Origin: Dryococelus australis
Lineage: Eukaryota; Arthropoda; Insecta; Phasmatodea; Phasmatidae
Assembly (NCBI GenBank): GCA_029891345.1
Contig: CM057006.1
Coordinates: 42,011,056-42,075,055 of the forward strand
Direction: 5' to 3'
DNA length: 64,000 nt
In this document: in pieces, positions 32,925-43,791 of the stretch
Layout of the letters: each line of letters begins with the position of its first letter
Numbering within the stretch: the stretch's first letter is position 1
Program-made: the position numbers and the translations under genes
The notes under the pieces: model-generated
Told to the model about the DNA's origin: nothing
The model's database searches: none
Seen by the model: only the letters and a program-made list of their open reading frames with translations

Positions 32925-33987
32925 TCACGGTAAAGCGAGCCTTTTTTAAGCCCTCTTATGTGGAGTAATAGTTAATAAAAATTGTAGTGTTAGACATTAA
33001 CTTTCGAGCCCGGTGAAATATATGCACTGTGTTTATTACTTTCATGGCGTTGCCTGCGCCTAGTCAGCCCTAACACTTATAACTGCTTTCGAAGTATAGC
33101 TGGGTAACTGAACTTTAAGGCTGTGACTACACCAAGCCTGGCTGACATAGGGCCCCCAACTAGTCCCAGCTCTAACTCTAGAGAACAACACTTACTATCT
33201 CTGACTTCTCCTTAACACTCTCCAACTCTGCACTTCTCCTTAATTCCGAATATCACTGGGTTTAATTACGAGTGACCTAATATAACTAGAAGTATGAACA
33301 CCGCGAATTCCAAACAACAATTTATTGAACACTGTTTCTTTTCACAATAGATAGAAATACAAGCAAGAATTAATTACTGACACTACGTTGTCCTGCAATA
33401 TTTAATTTATCTTTAGATACATTATTTTTCCAATCGCGTGGCTTCCCTATAGACTCAACCTTGCACCCTACTGTGTGTACACCTACCACTGACTCAGTTC
33501 GGAATCGACCGAAGTTCCTCCGAGTCCTCCTGATGTCGAGCAGTGGAGATGTGGTGCTGCGAGTACGTCTCCAGACGTGGGAAGACTGCGGTCTGGACTG
33601 GACCCTGGACCAGCGACGCCTCGCGTCTGTGGCACCTCCGAATACGTCTTCGTGGTCGGCTTCACACACGCCGACAAATGGCCGAAGCGTCTGAGAGTGG
33701 GCCGTAGAGAGCGTGAGGGTGAGCGCGCGTCCAGCGGCGCTATTTATGCTTCGTCCTCTGACGTAGGTCGGACTGTTGCCATGACAATTCAACTCAACTC
33801 CCCTCTCCTGGAGTGTGGCGCGTACACGACCGATATGGCGAGTGTGCACAATGCATTACTTATTCTTCCTGCATACAACTCGTGGTCCCAACAATGGCAA
33901 TATTTAATTTTAAAAGTGGCGGAAGGATATAAAATGGCTGAATGGATTTAAGTGAATAGGGCCTCAGAACTGCTCACTTTGCACCCT
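32925..33987 (+). mobile_element. TTCACGG-clan S element split by an LTR
   Basis: The left half (TATAGGCCATTCACGGTAAA to TTTATTACTTTCATGGC) and the right half (ATGGCAATATTTAATTTTAA, AAGTGGCGGAAGGATA, to GGGCCTCAGAACTGCTCACTTTG) make one S copy of about 210 bp once the insertion is discounted. The right TIR lacks its last bases. Confidence 0.88.
33049..33893 (-). mobile_element. Solo LTR inserted in an S element
   Basis: An 845-bp insertion flanked by perfect 5-bp duplications ATGGC (33,044-33,048 and 33,894-33,898). On the minus strand it begins TGTTGGGACCACGAG and contains a TATA-like GCATAAATAGC near 33,745 and AATAAA near 33,319, an LTR layout. No internal region or second LTR, so a solo LTR; family not assigned (5-bp duplications suit BEL/Pao or some Ty3 elements). 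It is younger than the S copy that holds it. Confidence 0.7.
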
Positions 33988-35470
33988 CGTAGTGCATTAA
34001 GTTTGTAATTTGATAGTTGATTTCAGATACAATGCACAGAATATCCATACTGTATTTGGTTGATATTTGTGACGACTGTAACATTATTGTTCATGCTGCA
34101 AATTTGAATTTCTATGTCATTATTGTGCTGCTGTAGTAATTGCGATGACGTTGCAGTTTGTTCGATTGAATTCGGTTGATTGGTTTGGGCGTTATTGGGT
34201 TTTGAGTGTTCAACGTCATGGACTTACCAGTCAGTGTATATACGACCGCTCTTTATTACTTCGTTCTCTTACAGAAACTAAGACAATGTACTTGTGAAGT
34301 TGGCGGATGTATTGCAAAGAAATATAAGGCTGAGTGACGAACTATATAAAAAAAACAAGACCTGATTTCTGGGATTGATTTTGCTTTACTTCGTGTTATT
34401 ATAGTTTGACGTACTGCGGCCGTTCGCCATGTTAGTTGTTCGTAAATGTAAGGAGGTAGAACAATTTTCTGTGTGTTAGAAGCGGTAGTAACAGAGCCCT
34501 CGGCATACCGCGCATGCGCAAGTTCAATGTAAAAAAAGGTTTGAAATTTTTTTACTTGAGAAATTCTTTGTAATTTTACGAATGCTCGTAACAGTACAAA
34601 GATTTCTCTCGTGGAACTACTATTTTGTAAAACTACAAGGGCCGTGTTTGTAATATTAACTCAAGAAATGTTTGTACCACACTGACCCGTTCCCACGAGC
34701 TTCAGCAAGATGGCGGACACTCAACAACGTAAAACCGTATTTAGCTGTTTGTGAGAAAACTATGGTGCAAGAATAAATGTATTGCAAGTTTGAATAACGT
34801 AAAACACTTAAAGCAGCCCAAATAATCATATTAAAACGACAATTTCAATAAAACGTGTCCGTATTATTCATTAAGGTGGATTCCCACCCGCCACCATGGA
34901 TTTATCGATTGTTCGCCAACGCTTCTATTTCAGAAGGTGTGTTGAAATTTCCCGCTCGACATGTGCCAAATAACAGCTTCCCAAACTTTATCGAACTGCA
35001 GCTTCGCTACATTTATTAATTTCTAGCTGGTAACTGTCGAGGCGAAACGCAGGATTATTTCATGCGAACGACAACAAAGGCGTCGATGTCAACAGTAACC
35101 AAGAAATACTGACCGCAGACAATGCACTAGGCAATGCTCTGTGCTCTGTCGTTCCGCGTTTAAACACTGCAGAAAGAAACTACGTACTATGTCACTTCAC
35201 TCGGAACATGTATAAAATGTTTCATTTATTACGTTAATGAATACTTTATTTCAGGAGATACTAACTGACACGTTGGTTGGTCGTTAACCGCTATTTGTTT
35301 ACACACGAGCGCGGACCGGAAAGAAACCAAAACAAAACATTGAACCAGCAAACTTGAACGTTGCGTAATCCATGCGATATACATATAAACCATAATTTAT
35401 TCTTGTTTGCATACAACAAAAAGTGACTGAATTGCAGGCGACAAAAATGTTTTAACTTTACGACTAGATA
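33988..35470. other. Unassigned; possible housekeeping-type promoter motifs near 34.5-34.7 kb
   Basis: A GCGCATGCGC palindrome (34,510-34,519; NRF-1/ewg-type site) lies about 200 bp before AAGATGGCGGAC (34,707-34,718; YY1/pho-type site around an ATG). The ATG opens only 13 codons before a stop unless spliced. No downstream exon is recognised. A second ATG in strong context (GCCACCATGG, 34,893) opens just 26 codons. Confidence 0.3.
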
Positions 35471-35475
35471 ATATC

Positions 35476-35712
35476 AAGAATGAAGATAAGGGAAATGTCG
35501 ATAATATCGGAAATGTCGATAATATCGGAAATGTTTATATCACCGAAAAGTTTGATAATAGCGAACATTTCTATAGTACCGAAAACTTCGATAATACCGA
35601 AAACTTCGATAAAACCGAAAATTAAGATAATATCGAAACATCGATATAGGCCTACCGATATTTTTCAATGAATTATTTTTCATATCGACAATTCTCGATA
35701 TATCGACTGCAC
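35476..35712. repeat. Degenerate tandem repeat dense in CGATA/TATCG motifs
   Basis: Units of about 18 bp (TCGATAATATCGGAAATG and variants such as TTCGATAATACCGAAAAC) run from about 35,480 to 35,640, followed by ATCGATATAGG, CCGATATTT, CATATCGAC and CTCGATATATCGAC. CGATA/TATCG occurs well over ten times. An in-frame 63-codon product is only a translation of the repeat. Confidence 0.8.
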
Positions 35713-36221
35713 ACCGCCTTTAAAACTAGCATAGTTAATCGGCGCCTTCGGAATGGTTCCGAAAAATTCTACTCGTGTTACGTCAGTAAACTGTCGGGCT
35801 GTAAATTCGAGCAGTCACGTTTAGAATGCAAATGCTGTGTCGCGTAGTTGCGGTTTTTGTCGTGTCGTGCTGTGTTTGTCGGTGGGTACGCGACTCCCGC
35901 ATGAAACGGCAGGTGGATGCAGGGAAGGACGTCGTCGTCGTATCCCTCGCCTTCTGTAGATAGGCGTCGAGTGTTTGTCCAGCATCCAGAGGCGGGGATA
36001 CGAGTGTGTTTTTCCTGCAAAGTGCAGGCGCTCCTCGGAGCTCTAGTGGCTTCTCTTCGCTTGCCTCTTGGAAAAAAAAAATGGGGGGGGGGGGGAGGGG
36101 TGAATATGCTTCCGTGCGAGTGTTGATGATTCTCTCCCCGACTTTGACCCTTGCCGCTTCTTGGTGAGGTGCTGCAGAGAACACGACGTCCTCCCTGGGC
36201 ACTGCTCCTGAGACAGTACCA
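35713..36221. other. No gene recognised
   Basis: A 139-codon minus frame (36,202-35,783) and others overlap on both strands across a G run at about 36,084-36,096. None has a recognisable motif. Confidence 0.35.
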
Positions 36222-36492
36222 TAGCTACCGTAGCTTTTTCATTGTAAACTGCGTATTTAGGAAGCCTTGCTGAAGTTCTACTTCCAGGATATTCCTCCGC
36301 CTCGTGCAAACAAAGCTTAACCGAGTCTAGAAAATTACACCGAAACGACAACGCACCGCATTCGTGCTGTCTCTGTTTAATTATGTTTCGCGTATGAACT
36401 ATTGATTACTGGGCATTACCAACACATCTGCTTTATCTCTTGTTTCTATTCATTTTTATCATAAATTAAATATTATACGTTATAGATGGAGA
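36222..36492 (-). mobile_element. TTCACGG-clan M element, half copy
   Basis: GAAGCCTTGCTGAAGTTCTA then CTTCCAGGATATTCCTCCGC, CAAAGCTTAACCGAGTCTAG and GACAACGCACCGCATTCGTG match the TIR-proximal half of the 39.0-kb M copy. The terminal repeat is heavily changed and homology ends near ATTATACGTTATAG, so the other half is lost. Confidence 0.75.
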
Positions 36493-37571
36493 TGGTGGAA
36501 AATCGCGACAGTTTTTGAGCCAACAAATTTTATATAACGTTCTAACTAGTTTATTCGTTCATGATTGGATGAACAAGGTTTTGGATCAGCTAAGTTGTTT
36601 GCAGACAAATCACGAACCTTCTGCCTTATAGTATCGGAATCCTCGCTGGCCCAGTGAAATTTCATGTAAGTGGGGTAAATTTTGACAGTTCTAAAAAAGT
36701 AGCACGGCCGCAATGTATCCTTCCACCACAGCTGTTTTGTCACTGAAGGAAAAGACGTTTGTAAACAAATGTTTGAGTCCAATGCACACTTACATTTTTA
36801 TCTTTCCTCTTGTTTCGTGTCGTGACAGGCATTGAAAGACTAACGTTGGCTAACTTCCGTCCAGTAATAAATGTAGGATATTATAGCTAGGTAAGCATTC
36901 TAACGTGTTTTATTTTTGTAATTACTAAGTTAAATTTGTCGGGGTTCTGTTCATTTTATTTCGAGGGAAGAAGGAAACAGTGAGGCGGTGAAGGGCTTTA
37001 GTTTAACGTCTTTCGTGAGATGCCATTATTTGGATATTCTTGTTGAGTGTGTGGCATTTTGAGTTGCATATTGTTTTGATGGGGCAGTGGAAAATGTAGC
37101 TCGTATGGAAATAACATTTAAATTATTTGGCTTCGAAGATTTTAACTTTAATGAAAAAACAAAACGCGAGGCTTACGTCGTTGTTCGTATTCGTACAGAT
37201 GCAGCAATATATACACGCACACACTTTGACCGAAGTTAACCTTACTTTCGAATTTACGATATAGACAAATAAACAAGTATTATTCACTCACTACAAAAGT
37301 GTTGAAAGTGCTGCTTTTTCAGGCCACGTTCTGTTCAATAATTATAGTAACAGTTTACAAATACAATTACAAAACACGCAAACTTACTGTTTGTAAAATT
37401 CTCAACCTCTTGAATGTGTTTTTTTTAATGATAATCCTTGCAAGTTTACTTCACTAAAATCGCATTTGTTCGTCACTAGCATTAAGTAATTTATTTGCAG
37501 AATCATTCAGTAGAATCAATACTGCGCACGTTTCCTGAAACCAAGAAATCTAAACTTCAATACGTAAATTA
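36493..37571. other. No gene or element seen
   Basis: AT-rich; a 78-codon minus frame at 36,546-36,782 has no recognised motif. Confidence 0.4.
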
Positions 37572-38102
37572 CACTATCTACCAAAAAGTAATTGGGCACC
37601 CGTGAAGATAGGTAATTCAGTTCGTCAGTTGACTTGTGTTTCACGGCCTTCGGTGTAGGCCTACTGTAACATTCTGGATAGTGAAATGCTCCCAACATTG
37701 TGGCGTTTTTACGGAATGGACCCGTGTTACTTCCAGGATGACAATGCCAGGTGCCATGTTTCAAGGGCTACTGTGCAGTGATACACCGACAACAATGTTC
37801 GCCGATTGGACTGGCCCGCCCAGAGCCCCGACCTCAACCTTATAGAACATCTTTGGGACGAATTGGATCGCCGGGTGAGGACTCGTGAGGCGCGGCCAAA
37901 ATCCATTGCTCAACTCATGGAATGGTTGCAAGAGGAATGGCGACGAATCCCCGTGGATGTCCTGCAAACACTCGTAGAGAGCATGCCAAACAGAGTGGCT
38001 GCTGTTATAGCCGCTAGAGGTAGCCCTACGAGATTCCAACGGGGTGACAACCACCGAGCGAACATTGTGGTCAGGTACCCGATTACTTTTTGGAAAATAG
38101 TG
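37572..38102 (+). mobile_element. Internally deleted Tc1-like transposon
   Basis: TIRs CACTATCTACCAAAAAGTA then ATTGGGCACC, with the inverted match at the right end (GGTACCCGATTACTTTTTGG), are flanked by TA. The plus strand encodes the C-terminal transposase: DDNARCHVSRATVQ, an in-frame TGA, then RRLDWPAQSPDLNLIEHLWD and PKSIAQLMEWLQEEW. This holds the second Asp and the final Glu of the DD34E triad; the N-terminal DNA-binding domain and first Asp are absent. 531 bp against about 1.3-1.6 kb for a full Tc1 element. Confidence 0.92.
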
Positions 38103-38829
38103 TATATTCGTGTCACTTCATTGCGGACGGCGGTAAGGAAAATGGCGGAACGAGCATTTTTAAAAACCGATAAACACGTGCCGATTAATATTACTTTTTA
38201 CTCAAGAAAACGCACTACAATGGTACCTACAACAAACTGTGTTGAGGAAAGCAAATAAAAAAATAATTGAGGACGGTTAAATGTCCCGACAAACACCAAC
38301 AAGATACTCGTATACTAAACACGATGAGAAAAAGGCACACTCATAACGGCGTTCACTGGGGCTGGAAACTGGAACATAAATATGGCAAGCCATTGGCTGG
38401 AAATGTTTACTGTCATAATTCCCAAACATGTTTTAAAGTCCAGTCACTGAACCCCAAGAAAATTTAATATTGCTTAAAAAATGATAATTTAAACCATAAA
38501 TGTAGTAAGTATAATTTAAATGTTAAATTACACCTTTTAGTTCTATTTTTTTTCAAAACCATCATCAAAATTGGCAACTTATCTACGTCGATCCCGCAGC
38601 AATTCATCAGCTGATACAATACTTTACAAACGACAGCATTTACTGTTTACATAGTGTGTAGGTTGGTCACAATGTCTGTCAGATTTTACTCCACTTATAT
38701 GAAATAGTAGCTTCGTACATGCATGGCAGCCAATAACGAAATAAAACTGTCGCGGGCATTTGTACCTACAGTTCGTTGAATCCTAGCTAACAGTCAACTT
38801 TTCGCGCGATAAACCATCATCTATAGTTA
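38103..38829. other. No gene or element seen
   Basis: AT-rich; the transposase-derived frame runs to 38,258 beyond the right TIR but that extension is not transposase. Confidence 0.4.
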
Positions 38830-39003
38830 TAGATAAAATGCAGGCAAAAGTTCAATTTAATCAAAAATAAGTTACTTTTATGTTAACACAAGTATAACAC
38901 GTTTGTATTTTATGAATTATTTAGGAAGCAGTCAAATGCGTCAGGTGTTGGGTATTTTTCAAATGTTTGATTCATAAGAGTGAAGAAACCATTAGACTAT
39001 ACT
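38830..39003 (-). mobile_element. TTCACGG-clan M element, truncated
   Basis: TTCAATTTAATCAAAAATAA, TTTATGTTAACACAAGTATA, TTTCAAATGTTTGATTC and GTGAAGAAACCATTAGACTA match the far half of the neighbouring M copy. It ends in TATA only a few bases before the next M element, in the same orientation. Confidence 0.78.
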
Positions 39004-39005
39004 TG

Positions 39006-39431
39006 TATAATCCATTCACGATTACTTCACACTTTTCTGTAGCCCTACTGAAGTTCTGCTTTCAAATTACTCCTCCGCCTCGTACAATCCAAACTTAAAT
39101 AAGTCTAGAAAATTCCAACAAAGGACAACGCGCCGAATTCGTGCGCGCTCAGTGGTAATCATATTTTGTACGAGAACTATTTCTTACTAGGCGTTGCCAA
39201 CACTTATGTTTTATCACTGTTTTATACCTATTTATTAAAAATAAACATAATTTATAAATGGAATATTAGTCAAACTTCAATCTAGCGAAAAATGAGATAA
39301 TTTTATGTCAACAGAGGTATAAAACGCTTGTGACACATGACATATTTAGAAAGTAACTAAACACGACGTACATGAGGTGATTTTCGAAGGTTTGATTTAA
39401 AAAGTGTGAAGGCACCGCGAATAGACTATAT
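39006..39431 (-). mobile_element. TTCACGG-clan M element, complete (reference copy)
   Basis: TATAATCCATTCACGATTAC and the right-hand AAGGCACCGCGAATAGACTA are the TIRs, both TA-flanked. Subterminal AGCCCTACTGAAGTTCTGCT and CTCCTCCGCCT correspond to the L right end read in reverse; AAATCAAACCTTCGAAAAT (reverse of the other end) corresponds to the L left end. 426 bp, non-coding. Confidence 0.9.
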
Positions 39432-39660
39432 GCATAATGCTACGCCCTTTAACTCCAAGGGTTAGGCAAAGGCGCTTATAAACCAGCCCAAGCAACAAGA
39501 AACAGCAATAAGAATCCAAAACCCCTTTCAGAGAGGATGTTAGTGCCACAAGAACAAGGGAAACACTACTATTACCAAATAACACATTCATTATTATGAT
39601 TATTTCATTTACTAGAACTTCGACAAAGGTTATATTCACAAAAATTTTGAGCATTTATTA

Positions 39661-39799
<139 letters not shown>

Positions 39800-39889
39800 T
39801 TGCTTTCATTATAACGTGCTAAAAATATAGAGAAATATATCTTCTTATAATCAAGAGAGTAGAGCACCATAAATGTCTTTATTATAGCG

Positions 39890-40094
39890 CAAAATTCTAT
39901 ACCTTTCTTTCTATTCTCAACAAGTCTCTTCAAAATTCTAGACCTTTCTTTCTATTCTCAACAAGTCTCTTCAAAATTCTAGACATTTCTTTCTATTCTC
40001 AACAAGTCTCTTCAAAATTCTAGACCTTTCTTTCTATTCTCAACAAGTCTCTTCAAAATTCTAGACCTTTTTTTCTATTCTCAATAAAAGTCTT
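39890..40094. repeat. Five tandem copies of a 41-bp unit
   Basis: CAAAATTCTAGACCTTTCTT and TCTATTCTCAACAAGTCTCT make up each unit; copies start near 39,890, 39,931, 39,972, 40,013 and 40,054 and are almost identical, then decay into TCTATTCTCAATAAAAGTC-type half units to about 40,190. No spacers. Confidence 0.95.
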
Positions 40095-40839
40095 TATAAA
40101 GTTTTCTTCCTATTTTCAATAAAACTCTTTACAAAGGAACATTCGATTCCTTGCACATACATTAATGTATTTTCAATAAAGTCTCTAACATTCTTGATAA
40201 AGTAACAAATGGTGTCTCGAAATTTCAGGTGCATCATTTTGAACAATCTTGAAAATAATATTTCCACAATTCACATGCCATGGTTAACCTCAAAACGTAT
40301 ATGCCTTTTTACATAATCTTCAAAATAACAGTAAGCCAAGATCAGATACAATAGTTTGTTTTAAAAATAAATATGGAAAATTTAAATTTGCCATTATCCC
40401 ACATGGCTTGGTTACCCTCAAACCTAAGTGTGTTTTACTTTACCTTGAAAAAAAAAAACTGAAAACCAAAATCAAATACAGTTGTTTTCCTTTCCAAACA
40501 AATATGGAAAAGTTGACATTTACACATGCCTTGACACCAAGATAAAATTGCTGTGCCATAGCCATTTCATTATTTTTCCTATCAGCTATCATAGCTGAAT
40601 TCTGAGTCTATTTGCGAGTTTTCATCTAAAATCGACAACCTTTTCGTAACAAGATTTTCTTAGAACAATTTACTTGCCGAATTTCAGAAAAAGACAATTT
40701 CTCATAATTGTTATTTTGCGCACAGCATGGCGCCTACAGTGTACCTAGCTTTGACATAAAGTATGTCCATCCTGTTTGACCAGAAGGGCCGTACTTTCTT
40801 TTATTGTCAATTTTTGAGGCATATTACTTCTCTGAGATG
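40095..40839. other. No gene recognised
   Basis: AT-rich. If the promoter-like cluster at 40,874-41,001 is real, its minus-strand transcript would run into this stretch; its first ATG (near 40,822) opens only 25 codons, so an intron or a non-coding RNA would be required. Confidence 0.3.
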
Positions 40840-40859
40840 AAGAGCTATTCACCTGAATG

Positions 40860-41001
40860 AGACAGCTCGCGGGATTTATATACCCGAAATATAATTAGCC
40901 CCTGGAGGAGTCTCAATAATCAACAACCAATGAACAGTCGTCGATGTTCTACAACGATCATTACTTCCGTAGAAGGCGCGCTTCCCCCGGAAGTGACGTC
41001 A
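40860..41001 (-). promoter_or_regulatory. Compact promoter-like cluster: CRE, ETS, CCAAT, TATA
   Basis: On the minus strand, in order: TGACGTCACTTCCGG (palindromic CRE fused to an ETS site, 40,994-41,001 and adjoining), a second CGGAAGT near 40,965, ATTGG (CCAAT box, 40,927-40,931) and TATATAAAT (40,874-40,882) at believable spacing. Transcription would start near 40,845 and run leftward. An AATAAA at about 40,800 leaves open that this is the promoter part of an old LTR rather than a host gene. Confidence 0.4.
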
Positions 41002-43395
41002 CAGTCTACCTGCCACGTGTCCGCTCTGCCAGTGCCACGCCGACAGCACAGTAGCGCGCCGCAACGGAGGCCAGGCCAACTACGCCCTCTAGCCTGCTTA
41101 GCATTGGCGAGCTAACTCATGGTGACGGTTGGACGCAATACGCGGCCGCTCATCCGTGTTGGTTGACACCTCATGCGAACGTATGGCTTCTTCGCAGAAC
41201 TTCCAGGGCACGTGGATATGTAAGGTACCGATTAATGTTCAACACACGCAATAGTAGGTAATTATAAAGTCTTGTAAGTATGTCAGAGTTTCCGTTGTTG
41301 AAAATGTTCCTTTGACGTGTAGGATGCAGCGCGCCGTAGTAGTTTCGCCCGGTCAAGGCGAGTAGCGTCGTATAGGGCACTTAGAAAGCGGGAGAGAAAC
41401 CCACATTTATTGAGACAGGCGTCTAAATAGTGTGTATTCTTCCACTGGCGTAGCGCAATGTTCTAACTTGGGAACGCCCAAACGCAGCTCGTTGCTCAAG
41501 CTAGTCAAATGGGGGTCTAAAGTTTTTTTGAGTATGTGTAAATAATGAGTGAGAGTCAGGTGTCAGTGACCCGTATAGTGACGTCGATAAGGACTTACTA
41601 ATTTGAATTATGGTATACATTAAATAATGAGCTCGCTGAGAGAAACAAGAGTAATTGTGGGCACAGGTAGTTTAGTGATGTATATAATAGCCATGTGAAT
41701 AAATTAAAAATTTAATTTCTTTCTTTCTTTTTTATTAAGACGTCTCCATCCCTCGCGAACTCGGATACACCCCTCTGGCGTCTTGTAATAATATTATATA
41801 TGCCAGGCCTCTCGTCTTGTAATAATATTCTAGCTAGCAAGGGATGCCAGGCCTCATGTCTCGTAATGGCGCTACGCTACGTCCTTGTATTCATACTGTT
41901 CTGTTTTGGTATTAAACCCTTTTTACCTACTCTCGAAGGGTTGTAATAATACAGACTTTAGGGGGTGGCTAGATGTAGCTTCCTCTATATTTTAACACCT
42001 CTCAGTTATAAAATGCACTCAACTGGACTTATGGTCCTGACTCTCAAAAATCTAGACAGATACGCTTATATCCAGGTATATTCTTATATAAATGACTTTC
42101 CACAGATTTATTTACTCTAAGACTCAATTGCAATGCTATTAGAAACAATCCTCACTATTATAAGCTCTTATATAAAAGCTGTTCCCGAAGCTCCCTAACA
42201 ACCCCTACTAAATCCGCAGCTACCCACTCCGGACTGGAATATAGTATTGCGGGTCGCACAGGCCCGCACACGAAGAAGACCTTAGGACCCCATCGTGATG
42301 GATCGACTCCTCTCGCGATGTTGCTTCTCGTCACCTCGGCTGTAGCTCGGCCACCTGCGCAACTTCCTCCACCGTCACTGACCCAGAGTGGCGAAGGCTG
42401 TAGCTGAATGAAGGAAATATGGCCAAATTATACACTTCTAACTACCCTATAACTAAGCGTTAAGTGAGAGCCCGGTGGGTAGGTCGGGATTTTATTGCAT
42501 CTCAGGGCTAAGCCCCTTACGCCTACAAGGAAAGGAAATCATGCCGGGAGACATGCATCGCTGCAGAGAGGGATTGGGCAGCCATGGGCTGCAATTGGGG
42601 CCACGACTACCTCCATAATTGTACTTATATCTAAGCTATCACTAGAAGATACTGGGGAAAACCGGCATAGACACCGCAAAAACCCAGTCGGCATAATAGA
42701 ATTCAGAATTATTCACGCATTAAATAGAAATGCGACAGGAGACAGAGTGTGTATGTGTGAGCGTGCGCGCGCGTGTGTGCGTGTGTGAGTGCGTACATGG
42801 GTGCGTGCGCGCGTGCGTGTGTATGTGTGTGTGTGTGTGTGGAATATGCTCGTGTTAGTAGAGTTGAAAAAGCTTAGATGGTCGACACACTCGTGGCCCC
42901 GTTATACAGTCTGGCCGCGCCCCCAATTCCCCTCATCGTGGGTGGTTGAGTGGCACCTTGCCGCTCGTATCATATTGGCACCCAGCAACACCTTGTTGCC
43001 ATGCAGGCCTCGTTGCCATAACAATACGCCATATCTAAAACCAGCATTCCATTGGCCTGCCCTTTTTTCTCGTGCGTTGGTGAAGTTGAACTGTTATATT
43101 ACCAGAAAAATAAATGTTTTACAAATGTGCTAACTATTACACTTCGAAGTGTGAAATAAAACAGAATGCTAAAGAAATCATTACAGTATTCTCAAACGAT
43201 CGCCTATCTTTTCGGATTCAACGGGAAGAAACTAATTTATGCCAACAGTATTGGGCGCATTCCAACCACTAAGCCCGCTATAATGTACGCGGGTAGGGGT
43301 AGTGACATGTTTTCAAAAGTGCTTAATCACCCATGTGCACCCTGTAAATATCACATCTGCGTATACTCTGTCCACTCCAAGGTGGCAATTTGTAT
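41002..43395. other. Unassigned; possible old LTR and GT-rich microsatellite
   Basis: TCTTGTAATAATATT recurs near 41,779 and 41,815 within a short local duplication containing ATGCCAGGCCTC. The stretch 41,925-42,480 has the composition of the LTR fossils (AT-rich with antisense AATAAA at left, GC-rich at right) but no matching ends were found. A GT/GC microsatellite lies at 42,750-42,840. Confidence 0.35.
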
Positions 43396-43791
43396 TAAAG
43401 GCTGTTCACGATATAGTGAGCACTTTTGAAATCAACCTTAGAAAAAAAAAGTCGCTGCCCATGCTTTCATATACTTTGACGGGCGCACTGAGTGACATTC
43501 GCCTGGTGAAGCTGGTAACGATAGACGGAAAGTAGTTTCATATATTAACGTCAAATAAAAAGTGTTAGGTAACCATTTGTCATACTTTAAATAGTTTATT
43601 TCGCTTTCGGCTTTTTTTAAAGCAGCGGGGTGTGAAAATTAGGAGATTTATAAAATGTTTACTCTTCTAATAATCTCACAGTTTCACTTGACCGACGCAT
43701 GAATAAAGTGATGAGGCCCGTGGCAATGTTGATTTTACACAAGGCGGAGGAATGCTTTCAAAAGTGCTCATTTTACCGTGAACAGCCTATA
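43396..43791 (+). mobile_element. TTCACGG-clan L element, near complete
   Basis: TAAAGGCTGTTCACGATATA at left and TTTTACCGTGAACAGCCTATA at right are very well preserved. Body landmarks TGGTGAAGCTGGTAACGA, AGTGTTAGGTAACC, ATGAATAAAGTGATGAGG and GGCGGAGGAATGC are in order; about 25 bp after the last are missing. Confidence 0.93.

Noticed and set aside
34893-34975. ATG in an excellent start context (GCCACCATGG)
   Set aside because: It opens only 26 codons before a stop, with no donor site that leads to a recognisable exon.
39890-40190. Regular 41-bp repeats as a CRISPR array
   Set aside because: The units are contiguous with no unique spacers, and the window is animal-like; it is a minisatellite.
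41925-42480. A further LTR fossil
   Set aside because: Composition is LTR-like but no matching ends or target duplication could be found.
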